A stretch of DNA of 64,000 nt from CG2-30-46-19 sp034414555 (GTDB lineage Bacteria > Chloroflexota > Dehalococcoidia > GIF9 > AB-539-J10): NCBI GenBank assembly GCA_034414555.1, contig DAOUMA010000020.1, forward strand, positions 62,001 to 126,000, given 5' to 3'. Each line of letters opens with the position of its first letter. The first letter of the stretch is position 1. This document shows, piece after piece, positions 8,301 through 16,645 of the stretch. The position numbers and the translations under genes are program-made. The notes beneath the pieces were generated by a model that saw nothing but the letters and a program-made list of their open reading frames with translations, was not told the DNA's origin and did no database searches.

Positions 8301-8760
8301 ATGCTTTCATCTCCTTTATTCCAACACAATCAGGGCGACATAGTGGTTTCATAGGTAAATTTAGCAAGATATATTGTCGTATTAATTCTCCTAAGTCAAG
8401 TATATGATTTTTATCAATAGTGAAACCTTCTGATTCTTCGGGCAGGTGGAGTGGCAAACCACTGGATATATCAATGGTGGGACGCAATTCCTCTTCAATG
8501 ACAAAATTTATGGAGTAAGGAAAGCGTTTTAGGCAGCGGCTGCAAACAAGTTCCACCCGGACACTTAATTTACTACGAACTAAAATCCCTTGACCAGCGT
8601 GAATTAGCGTTATCTCACCCTCGATAAAGCCTTCAGGTTGCTTCTCAATTATGGTATTAACATCATAGTTGCGGCTAGAGCCGGTGGGGTCTTTCAGCAA
8701 TTGAGCTACATTTATTGCCCCGCTTAACTGGCTTTTGTTGAGGTCTTCAACTTTCATCAT
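8287..8760 (-). CDS. yceD: YceD/DUF177 family protein
   Basis: A 157-residue protein of the DUF177 family, which is nearly always encoded just upstream of rpmF; plant and bacterial members are linked to 23S rRNA accumulation. The cysteine knuckle CSRCLKRF near residue 75 and a second pair in CRPDC near the C-terminus are the family hallmarks and may bind metal. Two adjacent ATG codons (8758-8760 and 8755-8757) could both serve as start. It is the first gene of the operon leading into rpmF, fabD, nusB and acpP and is divergent from the M20 gene. Confidence 0.9.
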   Translation of the reverse strand: MMKVEDLNKSQLSGAINVAQLLKDPTGSSRNYDVNTIIEKQPEGFIEGEITLIHAGQGILVRSKLSVRVELVCSRCLKRFPYSINFVIEEELRPTIDISSGLPLHLPEESEGFTIDKNHILDLGELIRQYILLNLPMKPLCRPDCVGIKEMKAYGST

Positions 8761-8773
8761 TGCTAATCACACC

Positions 8774-8803
8774 TTGTAGTATAAATTATGGGTAAAGTAT
8801 AAT
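8774..8803 (+). promoter_or_regulatory. Predicted promoter for the M20 amidohydrolase gene
   Basis: TTGTAG (8774-8779), an 18-base spacer and a perfect TATAAT (8798-8803). The gene starts at 8828 after AAGGGG (8813-8818). The region between 8761 and 8827 is AT-rich and must also carry the divergent yceD promoter, which I could not place confidently. Confidence 0.55.
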
Positions 8804-8827
8804 GACTAACTTAAGGGGCTTCAAGCG

Positions 8828-9997
8828 TTGGAAGAGGAAAAACTAAAGGAAAAATTAAAGGCTGAGTTAGAAATACGCCGTAGTGAATTAGTGCGGCTAA
8901 GCTCAGATATCCATGATAATCCTGAGCTAGGCTTTCAGGAAGTGAAGGCAGTATCCTGGCTTAGCAATTACTTAGGGAACAATGGATTTTGTGTTGAAAA
9001 GGGCATTGCTGGACTGGCTACGGCTTTTCGAGCAACATATGGTGAGGAGAAGCCAAAAATTGCTGTGCTTGCTGAATATGATGCCTTGCCGGGAATTGGT
9101 CATGGTTGTGGACATAATATCATAGCCGCGTCAGCAGTTGGTGCCGCCGTGACCAGTAAGATTGTTGTAGATAATCTCGGAGGAAGCATCATAGTCTTAG
9201 GCACTCCTGGTGAGGAAACTTTTGGTAGCAAAATAGATATGATCAAGGCTGGCATTTTCGATGATGTGGATGTGGCTATGATGATGCATCCCTCGGTGCT
9301 AAACATGGCAATTTATCGGACGCTCGCCTGCATTTCGCTTGAAGTGGAGTTTTTTGGCAAAGCAGCTCATGCTGCTATTCATCCTGCCGAGGGTGTGAAT
9401 GCTCTTGAGGCTGTTATTATCGCATTTAACTCCATAAATTCGCTGCGTCAGCATATAAAAGAACAGGCGCGCATCCACGGTATAATAACTAATGGTGGTG
9501 AGGCACCCAATGTGGTGCCTGCTTACAGCGCTGCTAAGTTCATGATTCGTGCCTCTGATTACGCTTACCTCGAGGGATTGCAAGGCAAAGTGCTAGACTG
9601 TTTTAAAGGTGCCTCTTTAGCCAGCGGCGCCAGATTGAAATATCGCTGGGGGGAGAAAGTTTATGCTCCCATAAAGAATAATGTAGCTATGGCTCGGCTA
9701 TTTAGCGATAATCTTGAATCACTGGGGCGTAAATTGGATATTTTTGATTCTCAAGGTTCTTTTGGTAGTTCGGATATGGGCAATGTTAGCGAGGTGGTTC
9801 CCAGCATACATCCCATGGTCGCTATCGCCTCTCCTCCTGTTTGCTTACATTCAACAGAATTCGCTTCCGCTGCCGCTTCTGAGGCAGGACACCAGGGATT
9901 GTTAGATGCTGCTAAAGCGATGGCGATGACTGTGGTTGATATTGTTGGGCGACCTGGGGTGCTGGAGAAGATTAAGCAGGAATTTCGTAGTTTTTAG
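8828..9997 (+). CDS. M20-family metallo-amidohydrolase (AbgB/aminoacylase-like)
   Basis: A 389-residue protein of the M20D branch that hydrolyses amide bonds of N-acyl amino acids or similar compounds with a dinuclear metal site. Metal-binding elements are GHGCGHNIIAASAVGAA (about residue 95), GTPGEETFGSK (about 125), MMHPS (about 155) and LHSTEFA near the C-terminus. The dimerisation insert HAAIHPAEGVNALEA is typical. Translation starts at TTG 8828 with AAGGGG nine bases upstream. Only three bases separate it from the next gene, so it may be co-transcribed with the dehydratase-activase set. The substrate is unknown. Confidence 0.9.
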   Translation: MEEEKLKEKLKAELEIRRSELVRLSSDIHDNPELGFQEVKAVSWLSNYLGNNGFCVEKGIAGLATAFRATYGEEKPKIAVLAEYDALPGIGHGCGHNIIAASAVGAAVTSKIVVDNLGGSIIVLGTPGEETFGSKIDMIKAGIFDDVDVAMMMHPSVLNMAIYRTLACISLEVEFFGKAAHAAIHPAEGVNALEAVIIAFNSINSLRQHIKEQARIHGIITNGGEAPNVVPAYSAAKFMIRASDYAYLEGLQGKVLDCFKGASLASGARLKYRWGEKVYAPIKNNVAMARLFSDNLESLGRKLDIFDSQGSFGSSDMGNVSEVVPSIHPMVAIASPPVCLHSTEFASAAASEAGHQGLLDAAKAMAMTVVDIVGRPGVLEKIKQEFRSF

Positions 9998-10000
9998 GCA

Positions 10001-10957
10001 ATGGTTACAGTAGGGATTCCGCGGGCTTTGCTTTATTACCAGTATTATCCTGCATGGAAGGTCTTCTTAGAGAAGCTGGGTGCGAAAGTAGTGGTATCAG
10101 CACCAACCAACAAAAGTATATTAAACTCAGGCGTTGCACGGGGTGTTCAGGATACTTGCTTGCCGGTAAAGGTCTTTTTTGGACATATCGTTTCATTGGT
10201 TAATGAATGTGACGTAATGTTTGTCCCTGCTGTTACCAGTTTAGGCAAGAAGAGTTATAATTGCTCCAAGCTTATCGGTTTGCCCAATATGGCAAGGGCT
10301 CTAATTCCAGAAAGCCCTCCCATTCTTGCCCCAGAGATAAATTGTGAAAAAGGTCGTTACAATTTGTACCGAAGTATCTATGGGGTGGGACGCTACTTTA
10401 CCTCTAATCCATTTAAGCTTAAGAGAGCGGTGGAGGAAGCTTGGGCAAGCAATTTAGATTACCAGCGCAAAATGTCGGATGAAGGAATTACTCCTCTCCA
10501 GGCTATTGATTGCCAGCTGTCTCCTGATGTTAATCCTTCTTCATTTACCATCGCAGTTATCGGGCATCCCTATATTAGCTATGATGAATATATTAGTCAT
10601 CGGCTTATTTCACAACTACAAAAGAAGGGAGTCAAAGTTGTTACCCCGGAGATGGTATCTCCGGAAGAGCTTGATGCTGCTACAAGAAGACTGGTGGGAG
10701 TTCCTCATTGGTTATTTGAATCCGAAATAATCGGCGCCGGAGAATATTACATGGAAACAGGGGTGGATGGTATAATTATTGTAGTTGCTTTCGGATGTGG
10801 TCCTGATTCGATGATGTTAGGCATGGTGCAGCATCGAGCAAGGGAGTTAAGCGTTCCTATTTTACCACTTAGTTTGGATGAGCATAGTAGCGAAGGGGGT
10901 TTGCTTACTCGATTAGAGGCCTTTTTAGATATGGTCAAGCGGAGGGAAAGAATATGA
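10001..10957 (+). CDS. DUF2229 / acyl-CoA dehydratase-related protein, subunit 1
   Basis: A 318-residue protein related to the C-terminal DUF2229 region of large CoA-substrate-specific enzyme activases and to the HgdB/BcrC dehydratase fold. It opens with VGIPRALLYYQYYPAWKVFLEKLG, the typical start of these proteins. Conserved cysteines occur in GVQDTCLPVKVFFGH (about residue 50), SYNCSKL and FGCGPDSMM; such cysteines ligate a [4Fe-4S] cluster in relatives. The second subunit overlaps by four bases (ATGA), and an activase ATPase follows. In many anaerobes these parts form one polypeptide of about 1400 residues; here they are separate. The reaction is unknown. Confidence 0.85.
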   Translation: MVTVGIPRALLYYQYYPAWKVFLEKLGAKVVVSAPTNKSILNSGVARGVQDTCLPVKVFFGHIVSLVNECDVMFVPAVTSLGKKSYNCSKLIGLPNMARALIPESPPILAPEINCEKGRYNLYRSIYGVGRYFTSNPFKLKRAVEEAWASNLDYQRKMSDEGITPLQAIDCQLSPDVNPSSFTIAVIGHPYISYDEYISHRLISQLQKKGVKVVTPEMVSPEELDAATRRLVGVPHWLFESEIIGAGEYYMETGVDGIIIVVAFGCGPDSMMLGMVQHRARELSVPILPLSLDEHSSEGGLLTRLEAFLDMVKRRERI

Positions 10958-12057
10958 GTGTAGGCTTTCCTCATTTCGGCAATGTTTATATCCCGATAAA
11001 AGCTATGGCAAGGAGACTGGGGGCTCCTGATGGTAAGGTAATAATTCCACCGCCGATAACACAACGCACATTGGACCTCGGTGTTAAGTACTCACCGCAG
11101 GAAGCTTGCTTGCCGTATAAGCTCACCTTGGGTAGCTTGATTGAGGCTTGTGAGCTAGGTGCCGATACTCTGATTCAGGCAAGAGGGACTGGAATTTGCC
11201 GCTTAGGTTATTATGCTAAGGGTCAAGAGCAAATGCTGCAAGATCTGGGTTATAATGCTCATTTCCTCACTTTGGATGTCTCTCACAACAAGTTTATAAG
11301 CATTATTCGACTTATACAGGGTATGAGCGATAATACCCCTTGGCGTGAAATTATCTCGGCATTTTTTTTCAGCATCGGTAAATTATCTGCGTTGGATAGA
11401 GTAGAGAAGGTGGTTCAGAGAGTACAGGCAGTGGAGGTTGAAAAAGGAACAGCTAGCCGGATTTACCGGGAGGCTGTCAATGCCGTTGATGAAGCAACCG
11501 ACAGTAAGGAAATCAAGAAAATAACTAAAGAGTATATCCATAAATTAACACAGGTGCCCAAAGACACTACTGCTAAGCCACTCAAAGTAGGCATTGTCGG
11601 GGAGATTTACGTGGTTATCGAGCCTTTCGCTAATATGGATATAGAAGTGGAATTGGGCAAGTTAGGAATAGAGGTAGAGCGAACCCTGACTCTTTCCCGA
11701 TGGGTTAAATATAGTCTGTTTCTTAACTATCTTGGGGTAGATGAATGGAAGGAGGTTCATAAATTGGCTGGTCCTTATGTCGACCATGATATTGGTGGTG
11801 ATGGTTGGGAATCGGTAGGGGAGAAGGTGCTCTATGATCACGAAGGGTTTGATGGTGTAATCCATTTAGCCCCTTTTACCTGTATGCCAGAGATAGTAGC
11901 TGAGAATATTATGTCATCGACAAAGGAGGATATACCCGTACTGGCTATTACTTGCGATGAACAGCAGAGTAAGCAGGGGATGTTGACCCGACTTGAGGCT
12001 TTCGTAGACTTAATAGGCTTTAGAAGGCGGAGAAAGGAGCATGGGAGAAGAGTTTAA
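10954..12057 (+). CDS. DUF2229 / acyl-CoA dehydratase-related protein, subunit 2
   Basis: A 367-residue homologue of the preceding gene's family. The N-terminus (VGFPHFGNVYIPIKAMARRLG) and the cysteine site SPQEACLPYKLTLG near residue 48 parallel subunit 1. Further cysteines occur in GTGICRLGYYAKGQ, FTCMPE and ITCDEQQSKQG. The last two resemble the VAFGCGPDS and LDEHSSEGG segments of subunit 1, suggesting two cluster-binding modules of common origin. It overlaps subunit 1 by four bases and a small membrane-protein gene by 17. A heteromeric iron-sulfur protein served by the downstream activase is the most likely reading. Confidence 0.85.
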   Translation: MSVGFPHFGNVYIPIKAMARRLGAPDGKVIIPPPITQRTLDLGVKYSPQEACLPYKLTLGSLIEACELGADTLIQARGTGICRLGYYAKGQEQMLQDLGYNAHFLTLDVSHNKFISIIRLIQGMSDNTPWREIISAFFFSIGKLSALDRVEKVVQRVQAVEVEKGTASRIYREAVNAVDEATDSKEIKKITKEYIHKLTQVPKDTTAKPLKVGIVGEIYVVIEPFANMDIEVELGKLGIEVERTLTLSRWVKYSLFLNYLGVDEWKEVHKLAGPYVDHDIGGDGWESVGEKVLYDHEGFDGVIHLAPFTCMPEIVAENIMSSTKEDIPVLAITCDEQQSKQGMLTRLEAFVDLIGFRRRRKEHGRRV

Positions 12058-12250
12058 AAATCTGAACAAGCTTGTCAAAAGTAAGCAGATGATAGTATTC
12101 TTTATTGTTATGAGCATCGGTTCGATTTTGTTTTACCCTATTTTAAAATTAAAGCAAAGAAAAGCGCTGGAATTGCAGGAAGACATAAAAGCCTCTAATC
12201 GGGGCAAATTTAGGAAGTTTGGTGGGACTTCTCTTGGGAAGTTAGAGTAG
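12041..12250 (+). CDS. Small single-span membrane protein of unknown function
   Basis: A 69-residue frame with one hydrophobic segment (MIVFFIVMSIGSILFYPIL, about residues 18-36) flanked by lysines, then a basic tail. AGAAAGGAG directly precedes its ATG, it overlaps the upstream gene by 17 bases and ends two bases before the activase ATG, so the spacing supports real translation. I do not recognise a family. It could anchor the dehydratase-related complex to the membrane, but that is a guess from position only. Confidence 0.6.
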   Translation: MGEEFKNLNKLVKSKQMIVFFIVMSIGSILFYPILKLKQRKALELQEDIKASNRGKFRKFGGTSLGKLE

Positions 12251-12252
12251 AT

Positions 12253-13224
12253 ATGAAGGCTTATCTTGGCATTGATGTTGGCTCGGTCACTACGAAATTA
12301 GCTTTGCTTGGTGAGGATGACCAGCTTATAGCCTCTACTTATCTGCGAACTCGGGGTAACCCGGTAAACATGGTGAAACAGGGGCTGAGGGAAATAAAGA
12401 AGCAAATGTCGCGTGAAGTCGAAATTAGTGGGGTAGCCACTACTGGAAGTGGTCGTTATCTGGCTAGTGTGCTTGTTGGTGCTGATTTGGTGAAGAATGA
12501 GATTACCACTCATGCTGTTGCTGCCATGCAACATATACCTGATGTGCAAACAATTTTTGAAATAGGTGGCCAGGATAGCAAAATTATTGTAATCCGTGAT
12601 GGTGTGGTCATTGATTTTGGTATGAATTCAGTATGTGCTGCTGGAACGGGAAGCTTCTTGGAGCATCAAGCGGAGCGTTTGAATGTAAGGATTGAGGATT
12701 TTGGAGAGCATGCTTTAAGGAGTGAGAATCCAGCGCGTATCGCTGGGAGGTGTACTGTTTTTGCTGAATCAGATATGATTCATAAACAGCAACTAGGATA
12801 TCCTCTCGATGACATTATTTACGGTTTATGTCAATCCTTAGTGCGCAATTATCTTAATAATGTTGCTCTGGGCAAGGAAATTCAGCCCAGATTAGTATTT
12901 CAGGGTGGTGTTGCTTTCAATAAAGGGATAATCAGGGCATTTAATGAGGCTTTCGACTCTGGAGTTTACGTCCCACCCCACAATGAACTTATGGGTGCTA
13001 TAGGGGCTGCCATTCTGGTGCACGAGGAAATGGAAATTAAGCAGGATCATCATAAGAGTAATTTTAAGGGATTTGGTATCAGTGACATAGAATTCAAGAC
13101 CTCTTCTTTCATATGTAAAGCTTGCCCGAATTTATGTGAAATCTCTCAAATTTCTGCTGATAGTAAAGTTTTAGCCCGGTGGGGAGGGCGTTGTGATATG
13201 TGGGAGAGGGTTCCAGAGAGCTAG
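12253..13224 (+). CDS. Acyl-CoA dehydratase activase (BcrA/BadF/HgdC ATPase family) with C-terminal Cys motif
   Basis: A 323-residue ASKHA-fold ATPase. The first phosphate loop is IDVGSVTTKLALL, the second FEIGGQDSKIIVI, and the two cysteines that hold a bridging [4Fe-4S] cluster in HgdC-type activases are in NSVCAAGTGSFLEHQA (about residue 129) and AGRCTVFAESDM (about 168). These enzymes use ATP to inject a low-potential electron into a partner dehydratase or reductase. Beyond the usual roughly 260-residue core it carries a tail with CKACPNLCEI and GGRCDMW, four cysteines that in large DUF2229 proteins lie between domains. It is the last gene of the set starting at 10001. Confidence 0.92.
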   Translation: MKAYLGIDVGSVTTKLALLGEDDQLIASTYLRTRGNPVNMVKQGLREIKKQMSREVEISGVATTGSGRYLASVLVGADLVKNEITTHAVAAMQHIPDVQTIFEIGGQDSKIIVIRDGVVIDFGMNSVCAAGTGSFLEHQAERLNVRIEDFGEHALRSENPARIAGRCTVFAESDMIHKQQLGYPLDDIIYGLCQSLVRNYLNNVALGKEIQPRLVFQGGVAFNKGIIRAFNEAFDSGVYVPPHNELMGAIGAAILVHEEMEIKQDHHKSNFKGFGISDIEFKTSSFICKACPNLCEISQISADSKVLARWGGRCDMWERVPES

Positions 13225-13236
13225 TCTCCTTTGTGT

Positions 13237-14157
13237 ATGGCTAGAAAATATCAATTGATCATCGTTGGTGGTGGTCCTGCAGGGCTTACTGCGGGACTTT
13301 ATAGTGCTAGAGGGGGACTCAAGGTATTGCTCATCGAAAAGGAGGTAATTGGTGGGCAAATTGCCAATGCTGACCGTGTAGAAAACTATCCTGGCTTCCC
13401 GGAAGGTATTTCTGGATTTGAGTTGGCGCGGCTTATCCATCAACAAGCTACGAATCATGGATTGGAAACTATGTCTGGTGAAGTTACTGGATTAAAATCC
13501 CGTTATGGTAGCAACATAGTCAACACCGCTGAGGGTGATTTTATAGCTCAAGCGGTGATAATCGCTGGAGGGTTGCAATTTCGTAAATTAGAAGTGCCTG
13601 GTGAAGGTGAATTCCTAGGTAAAGGAGTTTCTTATTGTGCTACTTGTGACGGTCCATTATTTCGAGATAAAGCAGTGGCGGTAGTTGGAGGTGGAGATAC
13701 TGCTGTTACTGATGCTCTTTCTCTGAGCAAGTTTGCTTCTTCGGTGAAGGTTATCCATCGCCGTAATCAGTTGCGAGCGAGCAGGGTATTACAGAGAAGA
13801 GCGCAAACTGAGCCCAAAATAGAATTTATATGGGATAGTGTGGTAACTGATGTGAAAGGAAAGGAAAAGCTCACTGATTTAGTGCTTAAAAATACCAAAA
13901 ATGGTACAATATCATTGGTAGCTGTAGATGGTGTCTTTGTCGCCATCGGGTTAGTTCCTAATACTAAATATCTGCGGGGAGTTTTGCCTCTCGATGAAGG
14001 GGGATACGTAATTACTACCGAGCTGATGGAGACAACAGTGCCTGGTATATTTGCGGCAGGTGATATTCGTCATAACTCAGTGAAGCAGGCAATAGTTGCT
14101 GCTGGAAATGGTGCTGTTGCGGCGTTATCAGCGGAGTGGTTCATCGATTCGCTATGA
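13237..14157 (+). CDS. trxB: Thioredoxin reductase
   Basis: A 306-residue FAD/NAD(P)H enzyme of normal length that reduces thioredoxin. The FAD-binding GGGPAGLTAGLYSARGG is at the N-terminus, the redox-active CATC (in SYCATCDGP) is near residue 134, the nucleotide-binding GGGDTAVTDALSL follows, and GIFAAGDIRH near the C-terminus binds FAD. ATG at 13237 is preferred over a TTG six bases earlier. Its stop codon overlaps the rplI start (ATGA). Confidence 0.95.
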   Translation: MARKYQLIIVGGGPAGLTAGLYSARGGLKVLLIEKEVIGGQIANADRVENYPGFPEGISGFELARLIHQQATNHGLETMSGEVTGLKSRYGSNIVNTAEGDFIAQAVIIAGGLQFRKLEVPGEGEFLGKGVSYCATCDGPLFRDKAVAVVGGGDTAVTDALSLSKFASSVKVIHRRNQLRASRVLQRRAQTEPKIEFIWDSVVTDVKGKEKLTDLVLKNTKNGTISLVAVDGVFVAIGLVPNTKYLRGVLPLDEGGYVITTELMETTVPGIFAAGDIRHNSVKQAIVAAGNGAVAALSAEWFIDSL

Positions 14158-14606
14158 AAGTTATTTTTTTGGCGGACATTCCTTCGAAGGGGAAGGCAGG
14201 GGAGATAAAGTCGGTAAGTGATGGATATGCACGAAACTTCCTTTTCCCCAGGGGGTTGGCCCAGGTAGCAACACCTGAGGTGGTAAAACAGGCTGAGATC
14301 AGTCTGCGGAAGAAAGTGACTGAAGAAAGCTTAGACAAGGAAAAGATGGTCAAGTTGGCTGAGCAAATTGAAGGAATTCAAATTTGCCTCAAGGCCCATG
14401 CCGGCGCTGAAGACCGTCTTTTCGGTTCTATCACTGAAGCTAATATTGCTGAAGAACTAAGCAAAGTTGTGGATGCTCCTATTGATAAGAGGCAAGTAGT
14501 TTTGGATAATCCATTGCGCCAGATAGGTGAATATGAGGTTACTATCAAACTGGCTAGAGATTTGGAGTCGCGAATCAAGGTAATTGTCGAGCCGGGGGAA
14601 GCTTAA
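14154..14606 (+). CDS. rplI: 50S ribosomal protein L9
   Basis: A 150-residue protein with the L9 N-terminal domain MKVIFLADIPSKGKAGEIK and the signature GYARNFLFPRGLA, a central helix, and a C-terminal domain including GAEDRLFGSIT. L9 extends from the large ribosomal subunit and affects frame maintenance. ATG at 14154 is chosen because it restores the canonical N-terminus; the frame is open six codons further upstream. It overlaps trxB by four bases and ends one base before dnaB, the common rplI-dnaB order. Confidence 0.97.
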   Translation: MKVIFLADIPSKGKAGEIKSVSDGYARNFLFPRGLAQVATPEVVKQAEISLRKKVTEESLDKEKMVKLAEQIEGIQICLKAHAGAEDRLFGSITEANIAEELSKVVDAPIDKRQVVLDNPLRQIGEYEVTIKLARDLESRIKVIVEPGEA

Positions 14607-14607
14607 A

Positions 14608-15993
14608 ATGATAGCAGAAAAATTACCACCTCATGATATTGAGGCAGAAGAAGCGGTAATCGGTTCCTTGATTGTTGACCCTGATGCTATATTTAAGATA
14701 GTGACGTTCCTTGCTCCCGAAGACTTTTTTGACGAAACCCACAGGGTAATTTATCAAGCTTGTTTATCCCTTCACCAACGCAACGAAGTTATAAACCAGA
14801 TTACAGTAGCGCATGAGTTAATGCGACAAAACAGGTTGGAACAGATTGGTGGAGCTGCTTATTTGAGCCATTTGATATCCATTACACCTACACCGCTCTA
14901 TGTTGAGCATTATGCTCGGATAATATCCAATGCCGCGGCAATGAGGCGATTAATTGTTGCTGCGGGACAGATTGCTGCTATTGGATATGAAGCAGGGGCT
15001 GACGTTGAGTCCACTCTAAACAAAGCTGTGGACATTCTCTTTCAAGTAGGGAGTAAAGGGGTCCCAACAAATTTGGTTCTGATTCGTGATCTCCTGAGCA
15101 AGTATTTTGAAGAAGTGGGGCAAACCTCATTAGGGGAAAAGCAAATACCTCGTATTTTAACTGGCTTTATTGGGTTAGATGAGTTATTGGGTGGATTACA
15201 AAGGTCAGATTTAATCATTTTGGCAGCAAGACCAGCGGTGGGGAAAACGAGTTTAGCCCTGAATGTCGCTAGGAATGCTGCTATTGAGCAGAAAGCCTGT
15301 GTTGCCCTTTTTAGTCTAGAGATGTCTCGGGATACAATTGTTCAGCGTCTGTTGTCCTCCGAAGCGAAGGTGGATTCCAAGGATGTTCGTTTGGGACATT
15401 TTACTGAAAGGGAGGAGAGACGGATTATGGACGCCAGTGGAGTTTTATCAGAGGCGCCAATTTATATTGATGATGCCCCTCAGCAGCGTGTTATGGATAT
15501 AGGAAGTAAGGCGAAACGTCTTCATCGTGAGCATGGCATTGACCTGATTGTTATTGATTATCTGCAATTGATACAGGGTGATGGCAGGAATGTGCCCCGA
15601 GTTCAGGAAATGAGCAATATAACTCGTTCAATAAAGGGGTTGGCTAGGGAATTGAATGTGCCGGTGCTTGCAGTATCTCAACTTAGCCGTGCTGTGGAAT
15701 GGCGTGCCTCTCACAAACCTCAGCTCTCTGACCTGCGGGAGAGCGGTAGTATTGAGCAAGATGCTGATGTTGTATTCTTTATCCATAGAGAGTCTATGTA
15801 TTGTGAGGAAGATGAATGGAACAGGACACACGATGTGGAGAAGGAGCCCTATCCTAGAAATGAGGCTGATATTATTGTTGAAAAGCATCGAAATGGTCCG
15901 CTGGGTATGGTGAAATTGCGTTTTCTTCCGTGGTTCTCTCGATTTGATAATGTAGAAGTAGTGCCAGCCCCTAGTTCTGAGGAGTTAATATAA
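14608..15993 (+). CDS. dnaB: Replicative DNA helicase DnaB
   Basis: A 461-residue hexameric helicase that unwinds DNA at the replication fork. The N-terminal primase-interacting domain begins PPHDIEAEEAVIGSLIVDP. In the RecA-like core are Walker A AARPAVGKTSLALN (about residue 205), Walker B IDLIVIDYLQLIQG (about 312), and SQLSRAVEWR followed by SDLRESGSIEQDADVV. No intein is visible in the core. The ATG lies one base after rplI. The two following genes encode DnaD-like and DnaC-like proteins, so helicase and probable loaders are produced together. Confidence 0.97.
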   Translation: MIAEKLPPHDIEAEEAVIGSLIVDPDAIFKIVTFLAPEDFFDETHRVIYQACLSLHQRNEVINQITVAHELMRQNRLEQIGGAAYLSHLISITPTPLYVEHYARIISNAAAMRRLIVAAGQIAAIGYEAGADVESTLNKAVDILFQVGSKGVPTNLVLIRDLLSKYFEEVGQTSLGEKQIPRILTGFIGLDELLGGLQRSDLIILAARPAVGKTSLALNVARNAAIEQKACVALFSLEMSRDTIVQRLLSSEAKVDSKDVRLGHFTEREERRIMDASGVLSEAPIYIDDAPQQRVMDIGSKAKRLHREHGIDLIVIDYLQLIQGDGRNVPRVQEMSNITRSIKGLARELNVPVLAVSQLSRAVEWRASHKPQLSDLRESGSIEQDADVVFFIHRESMYCEEDEWNRTHDVEKEPYPRNEADIIVEKHRNGPLGMVKLRFLPWFSRFDNVEVVPAPSSEELI

Positions 15994-15994
15994 C

Positions 15995-16645
15995 GTGACA
16001 AATAAAAACTTGCCTGCTTTTCTGAGAGATGAGGATTTTGTCCTTTTACCTGAATCATTTTTTACTCAAGCAATACCTGAAATAGAGGATATAGCCGAGC
16101 TCAAGGTGGTTCTTTGCTTTTTCTATTTACTCCATCGTAAGCAGGGGTATCATGAGTTTATCACCCATGGGGAATTGCTATCCTATTGTGTTCCTGTTAT
16201 CGGGGAACCGGGGTTCTACAGTGGTTTAAGAGCGGCTATAAAGGGGGAGGTTATTTTATCACTTAGTAAGGATATTAATGGAAGGCAGGAAGATGTTTAC
16301 TTCGCTAACAAGGAGGCTCTAGATAGGGCGAGCCGCGGGATAATTCCTAAACAGGCAGCACAACCACTCAATATCTTTACTCTTTATGAGCAGAATATAG
16401 GTTTGATAACGCCACTGGTGGCTGAAGAGCTTAAAGAAGCGGCGAAAGTTTATCCAGCACAGTGGATAGAGGAAGCTTTTAAAGAAGCGGTTAACATGAA
16501 TAAGCGTAGTTGGAAATACATCTCTCGTATCCTTGAGAGATGGGCTAGCGAGGGTAAAGATAGTGGAGAGTATAGACAAGGTATTAAAAAGAGCGATGCC
16601 AATAAATACATTAAGGGCAGATACGGGCACCTCGTCAAAAGATAA
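15995..16645 (+). CDS. DnaD-domain protein, probable primosome component
   Basis: A 216-residue protein starting at GTG one base after dnaB. The C-terminal half contains a DnaB_2/DnaD-type helical domain (NIFTLYEQNIGLITPLVAEEL ... KEAVNMNKRSWKYISRILERW), which in Firmicutes binds single-stranded DNA and assembles the primosome. The N-terminal half is a possible winged-helix segment. The next gene, a DnaC-like ATPase, overlaps its end by about 50 bases. A role in loading DnaB is inferred from this order. Confidence 0.85.
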   Translation: MTNKNLPAFLRDEDFVLLPESFFTQAIPEIEDIAELKVVLCFFYLLHRKQGYHEFITHGELLSYCVPVIGEPGFYSGLRAAIKGEVILSLSKDINGRQEDVYFANKEALDRASRGIIPKQAAQPLNIFTLYEQNIGLITPLVAEELKEAAKVYPAQWIEEAFKEAVNMNKRSWKYISRILERWASEGKDSGEYRQGIKKSDANKYIKGRYGHLVKR

